A stretch of 64,000 nucleotides of DNA from Caballeronia telluris (GTDB lineage: Bacteria; Pseudomonadota; Gammaproteobacteria; Burkholderiales; Burkholderiaceae). The stretch is from NCBI RefSeq assembly GCF_001544495.1, contig NZ_FCNZ02000014.1:62001-126000 (forward strand), in the 5' to 3' direction. Made by a program: the position numbers and the translations under genes. A model generated the notes under the pieces. The model was not told the origin of the DNA and ran no database searches. It saw nothing but the letters and a program-made list of their open reading frames with translations. Shown here one piece after another: positions 1 through 8,455 of the stretch. Numbering within the stretch: position 1 is the first letter of the stretch; each line of letters opens with the position of its first letter.

Positions 1-684
1 GCTGAAGCGCACGAGTTCCGCGAGCGTGTAGACGGCCGGCCCCGCGAGTTCGTAGGTGCGTCCGCTCGCGGCATCGAGATCGAGCACGTTGACGATCGCC
101 TTCGCCACGTCGCCGACGAATACCGGCTGGAACTGGGCGTCGGCGCAGGCGAGCGGAATCACCGGGAACAGGCGTTCGAGAAACGCGAACTGGTTCAGCA
201 GGTTGTCCTCGGGGCCAAACACGACCGAACTCTGGAAGATGGTCGTGGCGAGCGACGATTCGCGGATCACCTTCTCGCCGTCGCCGCGCGAGCGCAGATA
301 CATGCTCGGGCCGTTCGGATCGGCGCCGATTGCGCTCATGTGCAACAGACGCCGCACGCCCTTCGACTCGCAAGCCGCGACGATCCGCCTCGGCAACTCG
401 ACATGCGCCTTCGCGAACTCGGGACCGTACGGATCACCGCGCCGCCCTTGCAGGATGCCGACGAGGTTGACCACCGCATCGGCCTCGGCGACGAACGCGG
501 CAAGCTGCGCCGGATCATGCACGTCGGTTTCGATCACATCGACGGGAAGCAGCGTCAGGTGCGCGGCATTGTTTCGCCGCCGCGTCGCGATGCGCACATT
601 TTTGCCCAACTCGACGAGCGCGTTCACGAGATGACTGCCGATGAAACCCGAACCGCCGATCAGCGCTACTTTCTGATGTCGCAT
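1..684 (-). CDS. NAD(P)-binding epimerase/NDUFA9-like protein, 3' end cut by window edge
   Basis: Only the first 228 codons are inside the window and no stop is reached. The N-terminus carries the Rossmann nucleotide-binding signature GGSGFIG at residues 10-16. It is followed by a short-chain dehydrogenase-like fold with VNLVGIL, a segment typical of the complex I NDUFA9-like / NAD-dependent epimerase group. These proteins bind NAD(P)(H), and many have no proven substrate. I chose the ATG at 684 because it puts the Rossmann motif at the very N-terminus. A 13-bp tandem repeat lies about 40 bp upstream. Family assignment is firm; substrate and exact function are unknown. Confidence 0.85.
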   Translation of the reverse strand, partial: MRHQKVALIGGSGFIGSHLVNALVELGKNVRIATRRRNNAAHLTLLPVDVIETDVHDPAQLAAFVAEADAVVNLVGILQGRRGDPYGPEFAKAHVELPRRIVAACESKGVRRLLHMSAIGADPNGPSMYLRSRGDGEKVIRESSLATTIFQSSVVFGPEDNLLNQFAFLERLFPVIPLACADAQFQPVFVGDVAKAIVNVLDLDAASGRTYELAGPAVYTLAELVRFS

Positions 685-721
685 ATTCGCCCCTGATGGA
701 TGGCGGCGGCGTCACGCAAGG

Positions 722-773
722 GCTTCACGCGATTGCTTCACGTGACTGCTTCACGTGACTGCTTCACGTGACA
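722..773. repeat. Four tandem 13-bp repeats containing CACGTG
   Basis: The unit GCTTCACGTGACT occurs four times head to tail. The first copy diverges in the middle (GCTTCACGCGATT) and the last ends in A instead of T. Three copies contain the palindrome CACGTG. The array lies just upstream of the epimerase-like gene and downstream of slt, so it could be an operator array, a slipped-strand repeat or part of the slt 3' region. No function is shown by the sequence. Confidence 0.8.
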
Positions 774-777
774 CCCG

Positions 778-821
778 GGCCGCGCGTCTTTCCGTTGAAC
801 GGAGTGATGAAACGCGCGGCC
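778..821 (-). terminator. Possible terminator hairpin behind slt
   Basis: A perfect 10-bp inverted repeat (778-787 with 812-821, GGCCGCGCGT/ACGCGCGGCC) encloses a smaller CCGTT/AACGG hairpin, 14 bp beyond the slt stop. There is no T-run on the slt strand, so it may be a 3' protective hairpin or a factor-assisted stop rather than a classical intrinsic terminator. Confidence 0.45.
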
Positions 822-834
822 TTGCAGGCAAGGC

Positions 835-2802
835 TTACGGCGCGATGTAGCCGAGCCGTGCCTTCAGCGATTGCGGACGGCCTTCGAACAGCGCCGCATA
901 GTAGACGGTGTTCGACAGCACATTCTTCACGTAGTCGCGCGTCTCGGAGAACGGAATGGTTTCAGCAAAAATCGCGCCTTCGACCGGCGCCGTGAGGTCG
1001 CCGCGCCACTTGTTCGGACGTCCCGGACCGGCGTTGTAGCCTGCCGTGGCGAGCACCGGAGAATTGTCGAATTGATTGTAGATCATCGACAAATAGTTGG
1101 TTCCGAGCAGAATGTTCGTATTGATGTCGTTCATTTGCGCGCGGGAAACCGTGCCGAGGCCGATCTTCTTGGCAACGAGCTGCGCCGTGCCCGGCATCAG
1201 CTGCATCAGCCCGCCCGCGCCGACTTCCGAGCGCGCGTTGATGATGAAGCGCGATTCCTGCCGGATCAGCCCATACGCCCATTCGACGTCGAGCCCGGTG
1301 TTCTGTGCATCGCGCTCGACGATCTCGCGAAACGGCGAGAGATAGCGCAGCGAGAAATCGTGCTCCGTCTTGGTCTTGTCGGCGGTATTGACCGTGCGGT
1401 CGAACAGTTCGATGCGGCGCGCGTACTGCGCGGCGGCGAGCAGTTGCCGATCGCTCATCTGGCGCAGCGGCCAGTTCCATTCGCGATTGCCTTCGAGACG
1501 CAGGTTCATCGCGTAGAAACGCTGCGACAGCGCGAAGCCCGGCACCGATTGCATCTGCGCGATCTCGGCGTCGGAGACGGATGTGCGCGGCGGAATCGTG
1601 ATCTTCTGGCCGAGTTCTTCCGAAGCCAGCTGGCCGTAGAAGTCGAAGCGATCGGCAATCGACTGGAATTCGCGCGCGGCCGTCGCGGTGTCGCCGGCCT
1701 GCTTCAGCGCGCGGGCGTGCCAGTAGATCCACGCGGGCTGGCTGCGCAGCGTGGGCGGCATCTGCTCGACCGACCAGCGCACCATGTTCCAGTCGCCGGC
1801 GAGCAACGCGCTGCGCGTGCGCCATTCATAAGCCGGAACCGACAGCGGTGCATTCACCGACAGCCGATACCAGTCCGCCGCGCCCGGCATGCGCTTGAGC
1901 GCCGCCTGATAGCCGATGGTGCCCCAGCCGATCGCGCGCTCCGGCGCGGTCAGGCTCGGTGCGACCGAGCTGAACGTGGCGGCGGCCATCGCGGGATCGT
2001 TGCGCGCCATGCGCGTGATCGCGACGAGCGTCAGCTGATGCGCCGGCGTGTTCGGCATCACGCCGCGCGCGAGATAGAGCGGCGGCGTGCTGGTGGCGTT
2101 GTCGAAGAGCGTCGCATCGGGACGTTCCTGTCCGAGCGCATCGACCATCTTCGCGCCCGTGTTCGTATAGTTCTGCTCGTAGGCGAGACGAATCTGCTGC
2201 CAGACGTCGTCGCTTGAGAATTGCTGGTTGCGAGCCAGCGCGCCGATCAGATCGACGCAGCCGTCGCCATACCATTTCGGATCGACGAGCAGGGCGCGCG
2301 CCGCGTCGGCGACATTTTCTCCGCGTGCCGCGCGCGCTTCGAGCGCGTAGCATTTCACCTGCGTGTCGTCGTTGAGCACGAAACGTGAATACTGCTGCTC
2401 GAAGTTGCGCCAGTCGTGACGGCCGCCGAGCACCACGAGGTAGTCGTTGCGCATGCGGTCCGCGATGGCCTGGCCGTCGTAGCGCTGCAGGAACGAGAGC
2501 ACCGGTTCGTCGGGCGCATCGACGCGCGCGTGGCCCTGCGAGTCGAACAGTTGCGGCTTGATCGTGAAGTATTCGATATATCCCGGCGCCGGATACTCCG
2601 GAATCTGCGCCGCGAGCGCGGCGGCTTTGCCCGCGTCGTTGTTGCGCGCCGCTTCGCGCAACTGCATGAAGACGCGGTCGTCGGACGAAGGGATGAAGTC
2701 GGCGTCGGGGCGGACGGCGGAAGCGGTGCTGCAAGCGACGAAACTGAGCGTCGCGAGCACCGAACCGACCGCGAGATATACTCGATTGAGGCGTTTTGAC
2801 AT
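835..2802 (-). CDS. slt: Soluble lytic murein transglycosylase
   Basis: A protein of 655 residues. The N-terminus is a hydrophobic export signal ending in FVACS, which could be a lipobox. Next comes a long helical superhelix-type region typical of Slt70, and then a C-terminal lysozyme-like SLT domain. The catalytic glutamate is in QESRF at about residue 516, followed by the family motif GLMQLMPGTA and later YNAGPGRP. The enzyme cleaves the MurNAc–GlcNAc bond in peptidoglycan to 1,6-anhydro products in the periplasm. The open frame continues about 168 codons upstream into fau, but the ATG at 2802 gives the signal sequence, so the extension is rejected. It is divergent from fau. Confidence 0.93.
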   Translation of the reverse strand: MSKRLNRVYLAVGSVLATLSFVACSTASAVRPDADFIPSSDDRVFMQLREAARNNDAGKAAALAAQIPEYPAPGYIEYFTIKPQLFDSQGHARVDAPDEPVLSFLQRYDGQAIADRMRNDYLVVLGGRHDWRNFEQQYSRFVLNDDTQVKCYALEARAARGENVADAARALLVDPKWYGDGCVDLIGALARNQQFSSDDVWQQIRLAYEQNYTNTGAKMVDALGQERPDATLFDNATSTPPLYLARGVMPNTPAHQLTLVAITRMARNDPAMAAATFSSVAPSLTAPERAIGWGTIGYQAALKRMPGAADWYRLSVNAPLSVPAYEWRTRSALLAGDWNMVRWSVEQMPPTLRSQPAWIYWHARALKQAGDTATAAREFQSIADRFDFYGQLASEELGQKITIPPRTSVSDAEIAQMQSVPGFALSQRFYAMNLRLEGNREWNWPLRQMSDRQLLAAAQYARRIELFDRTVNTADKTKTEHDFSLRYLSPFREIVERDAQNTGLDVEWAYGLIRQESRFIINARSEVGAGGLMQLMPGTAQLVAKKIGLGTVSRAQMNDINTNILLGTNYLSMIYNQFDNSPVLATAGYNAGPGRPNKWRGDLTAPVEGAIFAETIPFSETRDYVKNVLSNTVYYAALFEGRPQSLKARLGYIAP

Positions 2803-2811
2803 CGTTATTTC

Positions 2812-2825
2812 AGGAGCGCGAATTG
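2812..2825 (+). promoter_or_regulatory. Ribosome binding site that selects a TTG start for fau
   Basis: AGGAG at 2812-2816 is 6 nt in front of an in-frame TTG at 2823. The only upstream ATG (2796) overlaps the divergent slt start codon and has no comparable Shine-Dalgarno sequence. The next in-frame ATG is too far into the conserved domain. Confidence 0.6.
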
Positions 2826-3419
2826 GTCGAAAGCATAGCACGCAACCCTTCTCCAGAACCGAAAAGCGCACTGCGCGCGACCTTGCTCGCAAGCCGCGAA
2901 GCGCAACGCGAAGAGGCTGATCACGCGGCGCGAAACGGGGCGCTCGCACGCCGTCTGATGGCCGCGATCGCGCGGCACCCGGAGGCGTCGTGCATCGGCT
3001 TTTACTGGCCGGTTGCGGGCGAGTTCGATGCGCGCAATGCGCTCGCCGTGTGGCTCGCGCTCGATGCGTCGCGCAGTGCGGCGCTGCCGGTCGTCGTGGA
3101 GAAGCATGCGCCGATGCTGTTTCACGCGTGGCGCGAGGATGCGCCGATGAAGGCGGGCCGCTATCGCATTCCGGTACCGCTCGACGAGCGCGCGGTCGTG
3201 CCGGATCTGTTATTGATACCTTGCGTGGGGTTCGACGAACACCGCTATCGGCTGGGATATGGCGGCGGCTATTACGATCGCACGCTGGCCGCGTGGCCGG
3301 CGGCAAAAAAGCCGGTGACGATCGGCGTCGCGTTCGAAGCCAGCCGGTGCGATTCGCTGCCGCACGAGGCGCACGACATGCCGCTCGATGCGGTCGTCAC
3401 CGAAGTCGCAATTTATTGA
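2823..3419 (+). CDS. fau: 5-formyltetrahydrofolate cyclo-ligase
   Basis: A protein of 198 residues from the TTG start. It catalyses ATP-dependent conversion of 5-formyl-THF to 5,10-methenyl-THF in the cytoplasm, returning stored folate to one-carbon metabolism. The diagnostic phosphate-binding motif GYGGGYYDR is at about residues 145-153, preceded by LLLIPCVGFD, and the length fits the family. If the ATG at 2796 is used the protein has 207 residues. The gap to the divergent slt start codon is only 20 bp, so its promoter must lie inside slt. A TATACT hexamer at 2777-2782 is a candidate -10. The gene is convergent with the MarR regulator, 16 bp away. Confidence 0.93.
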   Translation: MVESIARNPSPEPKSALRATLLASREAQREEADHAARNGALARRLMAAIARHPEASCIGFYWPVAGEFDARNALAVWLALDASRSAALPVVVEKHAPMLFHAWREDAPMKAGRYRIPVPLDERAVVPDLLLIPCVGFDEHRYRLGYGGGYYDRTLAAWPAAKKPVTIGVAFEASRCDSLPHEAHDMPLDAVVTEVAIY

Positions 3420-3435
3420 GCGCGTGCATCAAAGA

Positions 3436-3948
3436 TCAAAGCGAAGCAGCGGCGCGCGCGGCGGTGTCGTAAAGACCCGACGCATTACGCATCAGTTGCG
3501 CCGCTTCGCCGATCTGTTCGTTCGTCAGACCGCTTTCGCGCAGCGTCGTGATCAGACAACTCTCGCGCACTTCGCGATACTTGCCGCATAGCTCCCGGCC
3601 GGCGGGCGTCGCGGAAAAGAACACTTCCTTGCCGGTCTTTTCGCTCTTGATGTAGCCGCGCGCCACGAGTTTTTTCAGCGCATACGTAGCGACATGCGTG
3701 TCCTCGATGTTCAGCACGAAGCAGATGTCGGCGAGCTTCTTCTTGCGGTCGCGATGGCTCACGTGGTGCAGCAGCGACACCTCGACCGCCGTCATGTCCT
3801 TCGCGCCCGCCGCCGACATGCAGCGCACCATCCAGCGGTTGAACGCGTTGCTCGCCATGATGAGCCCGTATTCGAGTTCGGACAGTTCCGCGCTCGATTC
3901 GGAGACGAGATGCTCGGAGGAAACGATCTTGGTGGGATGGCGCGGCAT
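3436..3948 (-). CDS. MarR-type winged-helix transcriptional regulator
   Basis: A protein of 170 residues with a winged-helix core. The helix-turn-helix lies around LADICFVLNIEDTHVATYAL and the wing around GYIKSEKTGKEVFFSATPAG. The upstream in-frame extension overlaps pxpB and is rejected in favour of the ATG at 3948. It is divergent from pxpBCA across a 165-bp AT-rich gap with phased repeats. By position it is the likely regulator of 5-oxoproline use; that is inference from neighbourhood only. The effector is unknown. Confidence 0.82.
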   Translation of the reverse strand: MPRHPTKIVSSEHLVSESSAELSELEYGLIMASNAFNRWMVRCMSAAGAKDMTAVEVSLLHHVSHRDRKKKLADICFVLNIEDTHVATYALKKLVARGYIKSEKTGKEVFFSATPAGRELCGKYREVRESCLITTLRESGLTNEQIGEAAQLMRNASGLYDTAARAAASL

Positions 3949-4025
3949 GGTTCTCGCCCGGTTTTGAGTGCGTTGGAGTGTAGCGTATCGACTGATTTCG
4001 AAGCGCATCGGAAGAAACGCTGATA

Positions 4026-4055
4026 GATAATTTGTCGATAATTTATTGATAATGT
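4026..4055. promoter_or_regulatory. Three 11-bp-phased GATAAT repeats between marR-type gene and pxpB
   Basis: GATAATTT starts at 4026 and again at 4037, and GATAATGT starts at 4048, so the period is exactly 11 bp, about one helical turn. The block is the most AT-rich stretch nearby and lies between divergent start codons (3948 and 4114). This is the geometry of an operator for cooperative binding. No clear -35/-10 pair could be assigned. Confidence 0.5.
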
Positions 4056-4113
4056 ACATTCTGCCGCGGCGCCCTGCATCATCGTGTGCGTCCCGCTTAC
4101 CCGAAAAACACGC

Positions 4114-4767
4114 ATGACACGACCACAAATCCACTCGCTCGGCGACACCGCCCTCGTCTGCACGGCGCCGCCGCCCGCGACGCTCGACTGCCAGCGCCGC
4201 ATGTGGGCGCTCGCGGACAGCGCGCGGCTCTGGCCGCACATTGTCGAAGTCGTGCCCGGCATGAACAATCTGACGATCGTGTTCGATCCGCTCGAAGCCG
4301 AATACGAAAGCCTCGCGCAGCAACTGGACGACGGCTGGGACACCGTGGCCGTCGTCGAATCCGGCGCGGCGGAGATCGAGATTCCGGTGCGCTACGGCGG
4401 CACCGACGGACCGGATCTCGCGACGCTCGCGAAATACGTGGGCTTGTCGGTCGATGAAGTCGTGAAGCGGCACACCGAGGCCGAGTACGTCGTGTTCTTC
4501 CTCGGCTTCCAGCCGGGCTTCGCGTACATGGGCGGCCTCGACCGGTCGCTCTGCATGCCGCGCCGCGCGGAACCGCGGCTCGAAGTGCCGGCCGGATCGG
4601 TCGGCATCGGCGGGGAGCAGACGGGCATTTATCCGGCGGCGTCGCCGGGCGGCTGGCAGTTGCTCGGACGCACCGACCTCAAGCTCTTCGACCCCGCCCG
4701 CCATCCGCCGACGCTCATGCAGCCCGGTGACCGCGTGCGCTTCACCGCGCTGGAGGTGCGGGCATGA
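4114..4767 (+). CDS. pxpB: 5-oxoprolinase subunit PxpB (KipI family)
   Basis: A protein of 217 residues. It carries the KipI/Allophanate-hydrolase subunit 1 signature [15 protein letters not shown] in the middle and PAGSVGIGG near the C-terminus. With PxpC and PxpA it forms the bacterial ATP-dependent 5-oxoprolinase, which opens 5-oxo-L-proline (pyroglutamate, a spontaneous damage product of glutamine) to L-glutamate in the cytoplasm. The ATG at 4114 is preferred to the GTG at 4084, which would add only ten unconserved residues. The stop overlaps the pxpC start (ATGA), indicating translational coupling. Confidence 0.93.
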   Translation: MTRPQIHSLGDTALVCTAPPPATLDCQRRMWALADSARLWPHIVEVVPGMNNLTIVFDPLEAEYESLAQQLDDGWDTVAVVESGAAEIEIPVRYGGTDGPDLATLAKYVGLSVDEVVKRHTEAEYVVFFLGFQPGFAYMGGLDRSLCMPRRAEPRLEVPAGSVGIGGEQTGIYPAASPGGWQLLGRTDLKLFDPARHPPTLMQPGDRVRFTALEVRA

Positions 4768-5804
4768 TCGACGTGATTCGCGCGGGCGTACTCACCTCCG
4801 TGCAGGACCTCGGGCGGCACGGCTACCGGCATCTGGGCGTGAGTTCGGGCGGGGCGCTCGATGCGCTGTCGCTCGAAATCGGCAACCGGATCGTCGGCAA
4901 TGCGCCGGATGCGGCGGGCATCGAAGTGACCTTCGGACCGACCGTGCTGCGCTTCAAACACGCGACGCGCGTCGCGATCACCGGCACGGATTTCGGCGCG
5001 ACGCTCGACGGCGAACCGGTCTTTTCGTGGTGGAGCCTGCCCGTGCGAGCGGGTCAGGAACTCACCTTGCGCGCGGCAAAGCGCGGCATGCGCGGCTACG
5101 TGTGCGTGGCGGGCGGCATCGACGTGCTGCCGATGCTCGGCTCGCGCAGCACCGATCTCGGCGCGTGCTTCGGCGGGCTCGGCGGCCGCGCGCTCACCGA
5201 CGGCGACCGGCTACCGGTCGGCGTGCCGCTGCCGCATCCGGGCATCGCGTTTTCGCCGGACGAGCCCGCGTTTGGCGTGAAGGCGCCCGCGTGGTGCAAG
5301 TTCGTGCTCGTCGACGAACCGCTGCGGCGCGGGCGGCACGCGGCGGGCGTCGCGTGGTCGATCCCGATCCGCGTGTTGCGCGGCCCGGAATACGAGAGCT
5401 TCACCGACGCGGCCCAGGCGGACTTCTGGAACGAAGAATGGACGATCACGCCGAACAGCAACCGCATGGGCTTTCGCCTCGCGGGCACGGCGCTCGAGCG
5501 CAAGAGCGGGACGGATTTGCTGTCGCACGCGGTGCTGCCCGGCACGATCCAGGTGCCGCCGAACGGTCAGCCGATCGTCCTGATGGGCGATGCCCAGACG
5601 ACGGGCGGCTATCCGAAGATCGGCGCCGTGATCCAGGCCGACCTGTGGAAGCTCGCGCAGGCGCGGTTGAACAGCGGCGTACGGTTCATCGAGACGTCGG
5701 TGGAAGAGGCGCGCCACGCGCTCGCCGAGGAACGGATGTATGTGAAACAGGTGCAGACCGCGATCGCGATGCACGAAGAACGCTGCGCGCGGAGCCCCCG
5801 ATGA
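4764..5804 (+). CDS. pxpC: 5-oxoprolinase/urea amidolyase family subunit PxpC (KipA family)
   Basis: A protein of 346 residues in the KipA/biotin-dependent carboxyltransferase-like family, opening with [14 protein letters not shown] and containing GVSSGGALD and the late motif NRMGFRLAG, all typical of this family. It is the partner of PxpB in the 5-oxoprolinase complex. It overlaps pxpB by 4 bp at its start and the longest reading of pxpA by 4 bp at its end, so the three genes form one tightly coupled operon. Length is normal. Confidence 0.93.
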   Translation: MIDVIRAGVLTSVQDLGRHGYRHLGVSSGGALDALSLEIGNRIVGNAPDAAGIEVTFGPTVLRFKHATRVAITGTDFGATLDGEPVFSWWSLPVRAGQELTLRAAKRGMRGYVCVAGGIDVLPMLGSRSTDLGACFGGLGGRALTDGDRLPVGVPLPHPGIAFSPDEPAFGVKAPAWCKFVLVDEPLRRGRHAAGVAWSIPIRVLRGPEYESFTDAAQADFWNEEWTITPNSNRMGFRLAGTALERKSGTDLLSHAVLPGTIQVPPNGQPIVLMGDAQTTGGYPKIGAVIQADLWKLAQARLNSGVRFIETSVEEARHALAEERMYVKQVQTAIAMHEERCARSPR

Positions 5805-5827
5805 ACGCAAAGGATCAGGTGAACGAC

Positions 5828-6574
5828 ATGGAAATCGATCTCAATGCCGATCTCGGCGAAGGTTGCGGCTCCGACGAAGCGTTGCTCGACCTCGTCAGCT
5901 CCGCGAACATCGCGTGCGGCTGGCACGCAGGCGGCGCCACCGCGATGCGCGATTGCGTGCGCTGGGCGGTCGAAAAGGGCGTCTCCATCGGCGCGCATCC
6001 GAGCTTCAACGATCCCGAAAATTTCGGCCGCAAGGAAATGGACCTGCCGGCCTCGGAGATCTACGCGGGCGTGCTGTACCAGCTCGGCGCGCTCTCGGCG
6101 ATCGCGCAGGCCGAAGGCGGACGCATCGCGCACGTGAAGCCGCACGGCGCGCTCTACAACCAGGCGGCGCGCAACCCGGCCATCGCCGATGCGATCGTTT
6201 CCGCCGTGCACGACTTCGATCCGTCGCTGATGGTGTTCGGGCTCGCGAACAGCGGGCTCGTCGAGGCCGCGCGCAAGTCGGGCATCGTCGCCATCGAGGA
6301 AGTGTTCGCCGACCGCGGCTATCGCGCGGACGGCTCGCTCGTGCCGCGCAAGGAGCCGGGCGCGTTGCTCGACGACGAAGACATCGTGCTCGACCGCACG
6401 CTCGCGATGGTGCGCGAGCAGCGCGTGAAGGCCGTGAGCGGCGAATGGGTGCCGCTCCACGCGCAGACCATCTGCCTGCACGGCGACGGCGAGCACGCGC
6501 TGGCATTCGCGCGACGCATCCGCACGGCGCTCGCGGATGCGGGCATCGACGTGCGGGCCGCGCACGGCAACTGA
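5828..6574 (+). CDS. pxpA: 5-oxoprolinase subunit PxpA (LamB/YcsF family)
   Basis: A protein of 248 residues starting [12 protein letters not shown], the conserved N-terminus of the YcsF/LamB family (a polysaccharide-deacetylase-like barrel). Further conserved blocks are [21 protein letters not shown] and [10 protein letters not shown]. It completes the PxpABC complex. An ATG at 5801 overlapping the pxpC stop would add nine residues. I prefer 5828 because the family begins with this motif and an AGGTG lies 6 nt upstream, but both are possible. A terminator follows, so the DUF969/DUF979 pair may be read separately or by read-through. Confidence 0.92.
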   Translation: MEIDLNADLGEGCGSDEALLDLVSSANIACGWHAGGATAMRDCVRWAVEKGVSIGAHPSFNDPENFGRKEMDLPASEIYAGVLYQLGALSAIAQAEGGRIAHVKPHGALYNQAARNPAIADAIVSAVHDFDPSLMVFGLANSGLVEAARKSGIVAIEEVFADRGYRADGSLVPRKEPGALLDDEDIVLDRTLAMVREQRVKAVSGEWVPLHAQTICLHGDGEHALAFARRIRTALADAGIDVRAAHGN

Positions 6575-6611
6575 CTGCGCGATACCGAAGTATTGAGGCA
6601 ATGAAGCATTG

Positions 6612-6640
6612 AACGCCCCGGCGGTTTCGCGGGGCGTTTT
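6612..6640 (+). terminator. Intrinsic terminator after pxpA
   Basis: A perfect 9-bp stem (AACGCCCCG at 6612-6620, CGGGGCGTT at 6630-6638) with a 9-nt loop and a TTTT run ends the pxpBCA message. The gap to the next gene is about 110 bp. Confidence 0.8.
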
Positions 6641-6752
6641 AGCACAAAGCGGCCGTCAGAGCCGCTTGGCACACCGGTGCGGCGCTCGTGCGTTCGCATC
6701 GGGAACGCGTCCCGGCCCTCCGGGACATGACGTCGAACCGATTGGAGATCTC

Positions 6753-7472
6753 ATGGCAACCGCAGTCAATCTATGGCCACTGATAGGTGTGGCCGTCATC
6801 ATCGTGGGCTTTGTCCTGCGCTTCAATCCGATGCTGATCGTGGCCGCCGCCGCGATGGTCACGGGCTTTGCGGCGCATTTTCCGCTCGATCGCATTCTTG
6901 CTGCGATCGGCACGGGTTTTCTCAAGACCCGCAACATCCCGCTGATCATTCTGCTGCCGCTCGCGGTGATCGGCCTGCTGGAACGGCACGGTCTGCGCGA
7001 ACGCGCGCAAATCTGGATTTCCGGCATCAAGGCGGCGACGGCCGGGCGTCTTTTGATCGTGTATCTGCTGATTCGCGAACTGACGGCGGCCGTCGGCCTG
7101 ACCGGGCTCGGCGGTCATCCGCAGATGGTGCGCCCGCTCCTCGCGCCGATGGCGGAGGGCGCGACCGAAGCGCGCTACGGCAAGTTCTCCGACAAGATCC
7201 GCTTCAAGCTGCGCGCGTATTCCGCTGCGACCGACAACGTCGGCCTGTTCTTCGGCGAGGACATCTTCGTCGCGTTCGGCGCGATCGTGCTGATGGTCAC
7301 GTTCCTGAAGGAAGCGGGGATCGTCGTCGAGCCGTTGCATGTGGCCGTCTGGGGCATCCCGACCGCGATCTGCGCGTTTCTCATCCACGGCTTCCGGCTG
7401 TGGCTGCTGGACCGGCAACTCGCGCGCGAACTCGATGCGCTGACGCGCAACGTCGCGGGAGAAAAGGCATGA
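6753..7472 (+). CDS. DUF969 family membrane protein, probable transporter subunit
   Basis: A protein of 239 residues with about six hydrophobic segments, for example WPLIGVAVIIVGFVL at the N-terminus and PLIILLPLAVIGLL around residue 65. It matches the DUF969 family, which occurs with DUF979 beside pyroglutamate-processing genes. The start at 6753 has GGAG 5 nt upstream; the upstream frame extension has no such site. It overlaps the next gene by 4 bp (ATGA). I infer that the two proteins form a transporter for 5-oxoproline or its peptides. There is no direct evidence of substrate. Confidence 0.85.
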   Translation: MATAVNLWPLIGVAVIIVGFVLRFNPMLIVAAAAMVTGFAAHFPLDRILAAIGTGFLKTRNIPLIILLPLAVIGLLERHGLRERAQIWISGIKAATAGRLLIVYLLIRELTAAVGLTGLGGHPQMVRPLLAPMAEGATEARYGKFSDKIRFKLRAYSAATDNVGLFFGEDIFVAFGAIVLMVTFLKEAGIVVEPLHVAVWGIPTAICAFLIHGFRLWLLDRQLARELDALTRNVAGEKA

Positions 7473-8425
7473 CGCTCACGATCAACTATCTGTTCTATCT
7501 GGTCGGTCTCGTGCTGGTGGTCGTCGGCGGGATGATCCTCACGGACAAGTCGCATCCGCGCCGGCTCACCGCCGGCACGTTCTGGCTGGTCTATGCGCTC
7601 GTCTTCCTGATCGGCGATCTGCTGCCGCCGGCGGTAGTCGGCGTGCTGGTGATCGCGATGGCGCTGATCGCCGGACTGGGCGGCGTGACGGGCGCGAAGC
7701 CGAAGATGCTGTCGGAGGAGACGCGCCGCCAGAGCGCGGTGCGGCTCGGCAACAAGCTCTTCGTTCCCGCGCTGACCATTCCGGTCGTGACCGTGATCGT
7801 GACGCTCGGCGCGAAGTATCTGGTGTTCGGCGGCACGCCGCTGATCGAACTGAAGAACGTCACGCTGATCGGCTTCGGGATCGGCTGCGTGATCGCGCTC
7901 GCGATCGCCTGCGTCATGACGCGCGATACCGTCGGGCAGTCGATGCAGGAGACGCGGCGCCTGATCGACGCGCTCTCGTGGGCAGCCGTATTGCCGCAGA
8001 TGCTCGGCATGCTCGGGCTGGTGTTCTCGGATGCGGGCGTCGGGAAGGCGGTCGCGCACGTGACGACGGCCTATGTGAATCTCGACTACCGGCTGGTGGC
8101 GGTGACGGTGTATTGCGTCGGCATGGCGCTCTTCACGATGGTGATGGGCAATGGATTCGCGGCGTTTCCCGTGATGACGGGCGGCGTGGGCGTGCCGATT
8201 CTGGTGGGCGTCTTCCACGGCAATCCGGCGACGATGGTCGCGATCGGCATGTTCTCGGGCTACTGCGGCACGCTGATGACGCCGATGGCCGCGAATTTCA
8301 ATATCGTGCCGGCGGCGCTGCTGGAGTTGCCTGATAAGAATGCGGTGATCAAGGTGCAGGTGCCGACGGCGCTTTCCTTGTTGGTCGTGAATATCTTTTT
8401 GTTGAACTGGCTGATGTTTCTTTGA
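7469..8425 (+). CDS. DUF979 family membrane protein, probable transporter subunit
   Basis: A protein of 318 residues with roughly nine hydrophobic helices, including YLFYLVGLVLVVVGGMIL at the N-terminus. It contains the family segment MVMGNGFAAFPVMTGGVGVP, rich in glycine and proline as in substrate-path loops of carriers. It matches DUF979 and is translationally coupled to the DUF969 gene. The pair most likely acts together in the inner membrane. Linkage to PxpABC suggests uptake of 5-oxoproline, but this is guilt by association. Confidence 0.85.
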   Translation: MTLTINYLFYLVGLVLVVVGGMILTDKSHPRRLTAGTFWLVYALVFLIGDLLPPAVVGVLVIAMALIAGLGGVTGAKPKMLSEETRRQSAVRLGNKLFVPALTIPVVTVIVTLGAKYLVFGGTPLIELKNVTLIGFGIGCVIALAIACVMTRDTVGQSMQETRRLIDALSWAAVLPQMLGMLGLVFSDAGVGKAVAHVTTAYVNLDYRLVAVTVYCVGMALFTMVMGNGFAAFPVMTGGVGVPILVGVFHGNPATMVAIGMFSGYCGTLMTPMAANFNIVPAALLELPDKNAVIKVQVPTALSLLVVNIFLLNWLMFL

Positions 8426-8455
8426 TCGGCCGAGCCGGTGCGATGCATCGACGCC

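Noticed and set aside
4727-6574. 615-codon plus-strand frame spanning pxpC and pxpA
   Set aside because: The first part is a GC-rich, Arg/Ala-rich shadow of pxpC. Only its 3' part (from 5828) is the real pxpA.
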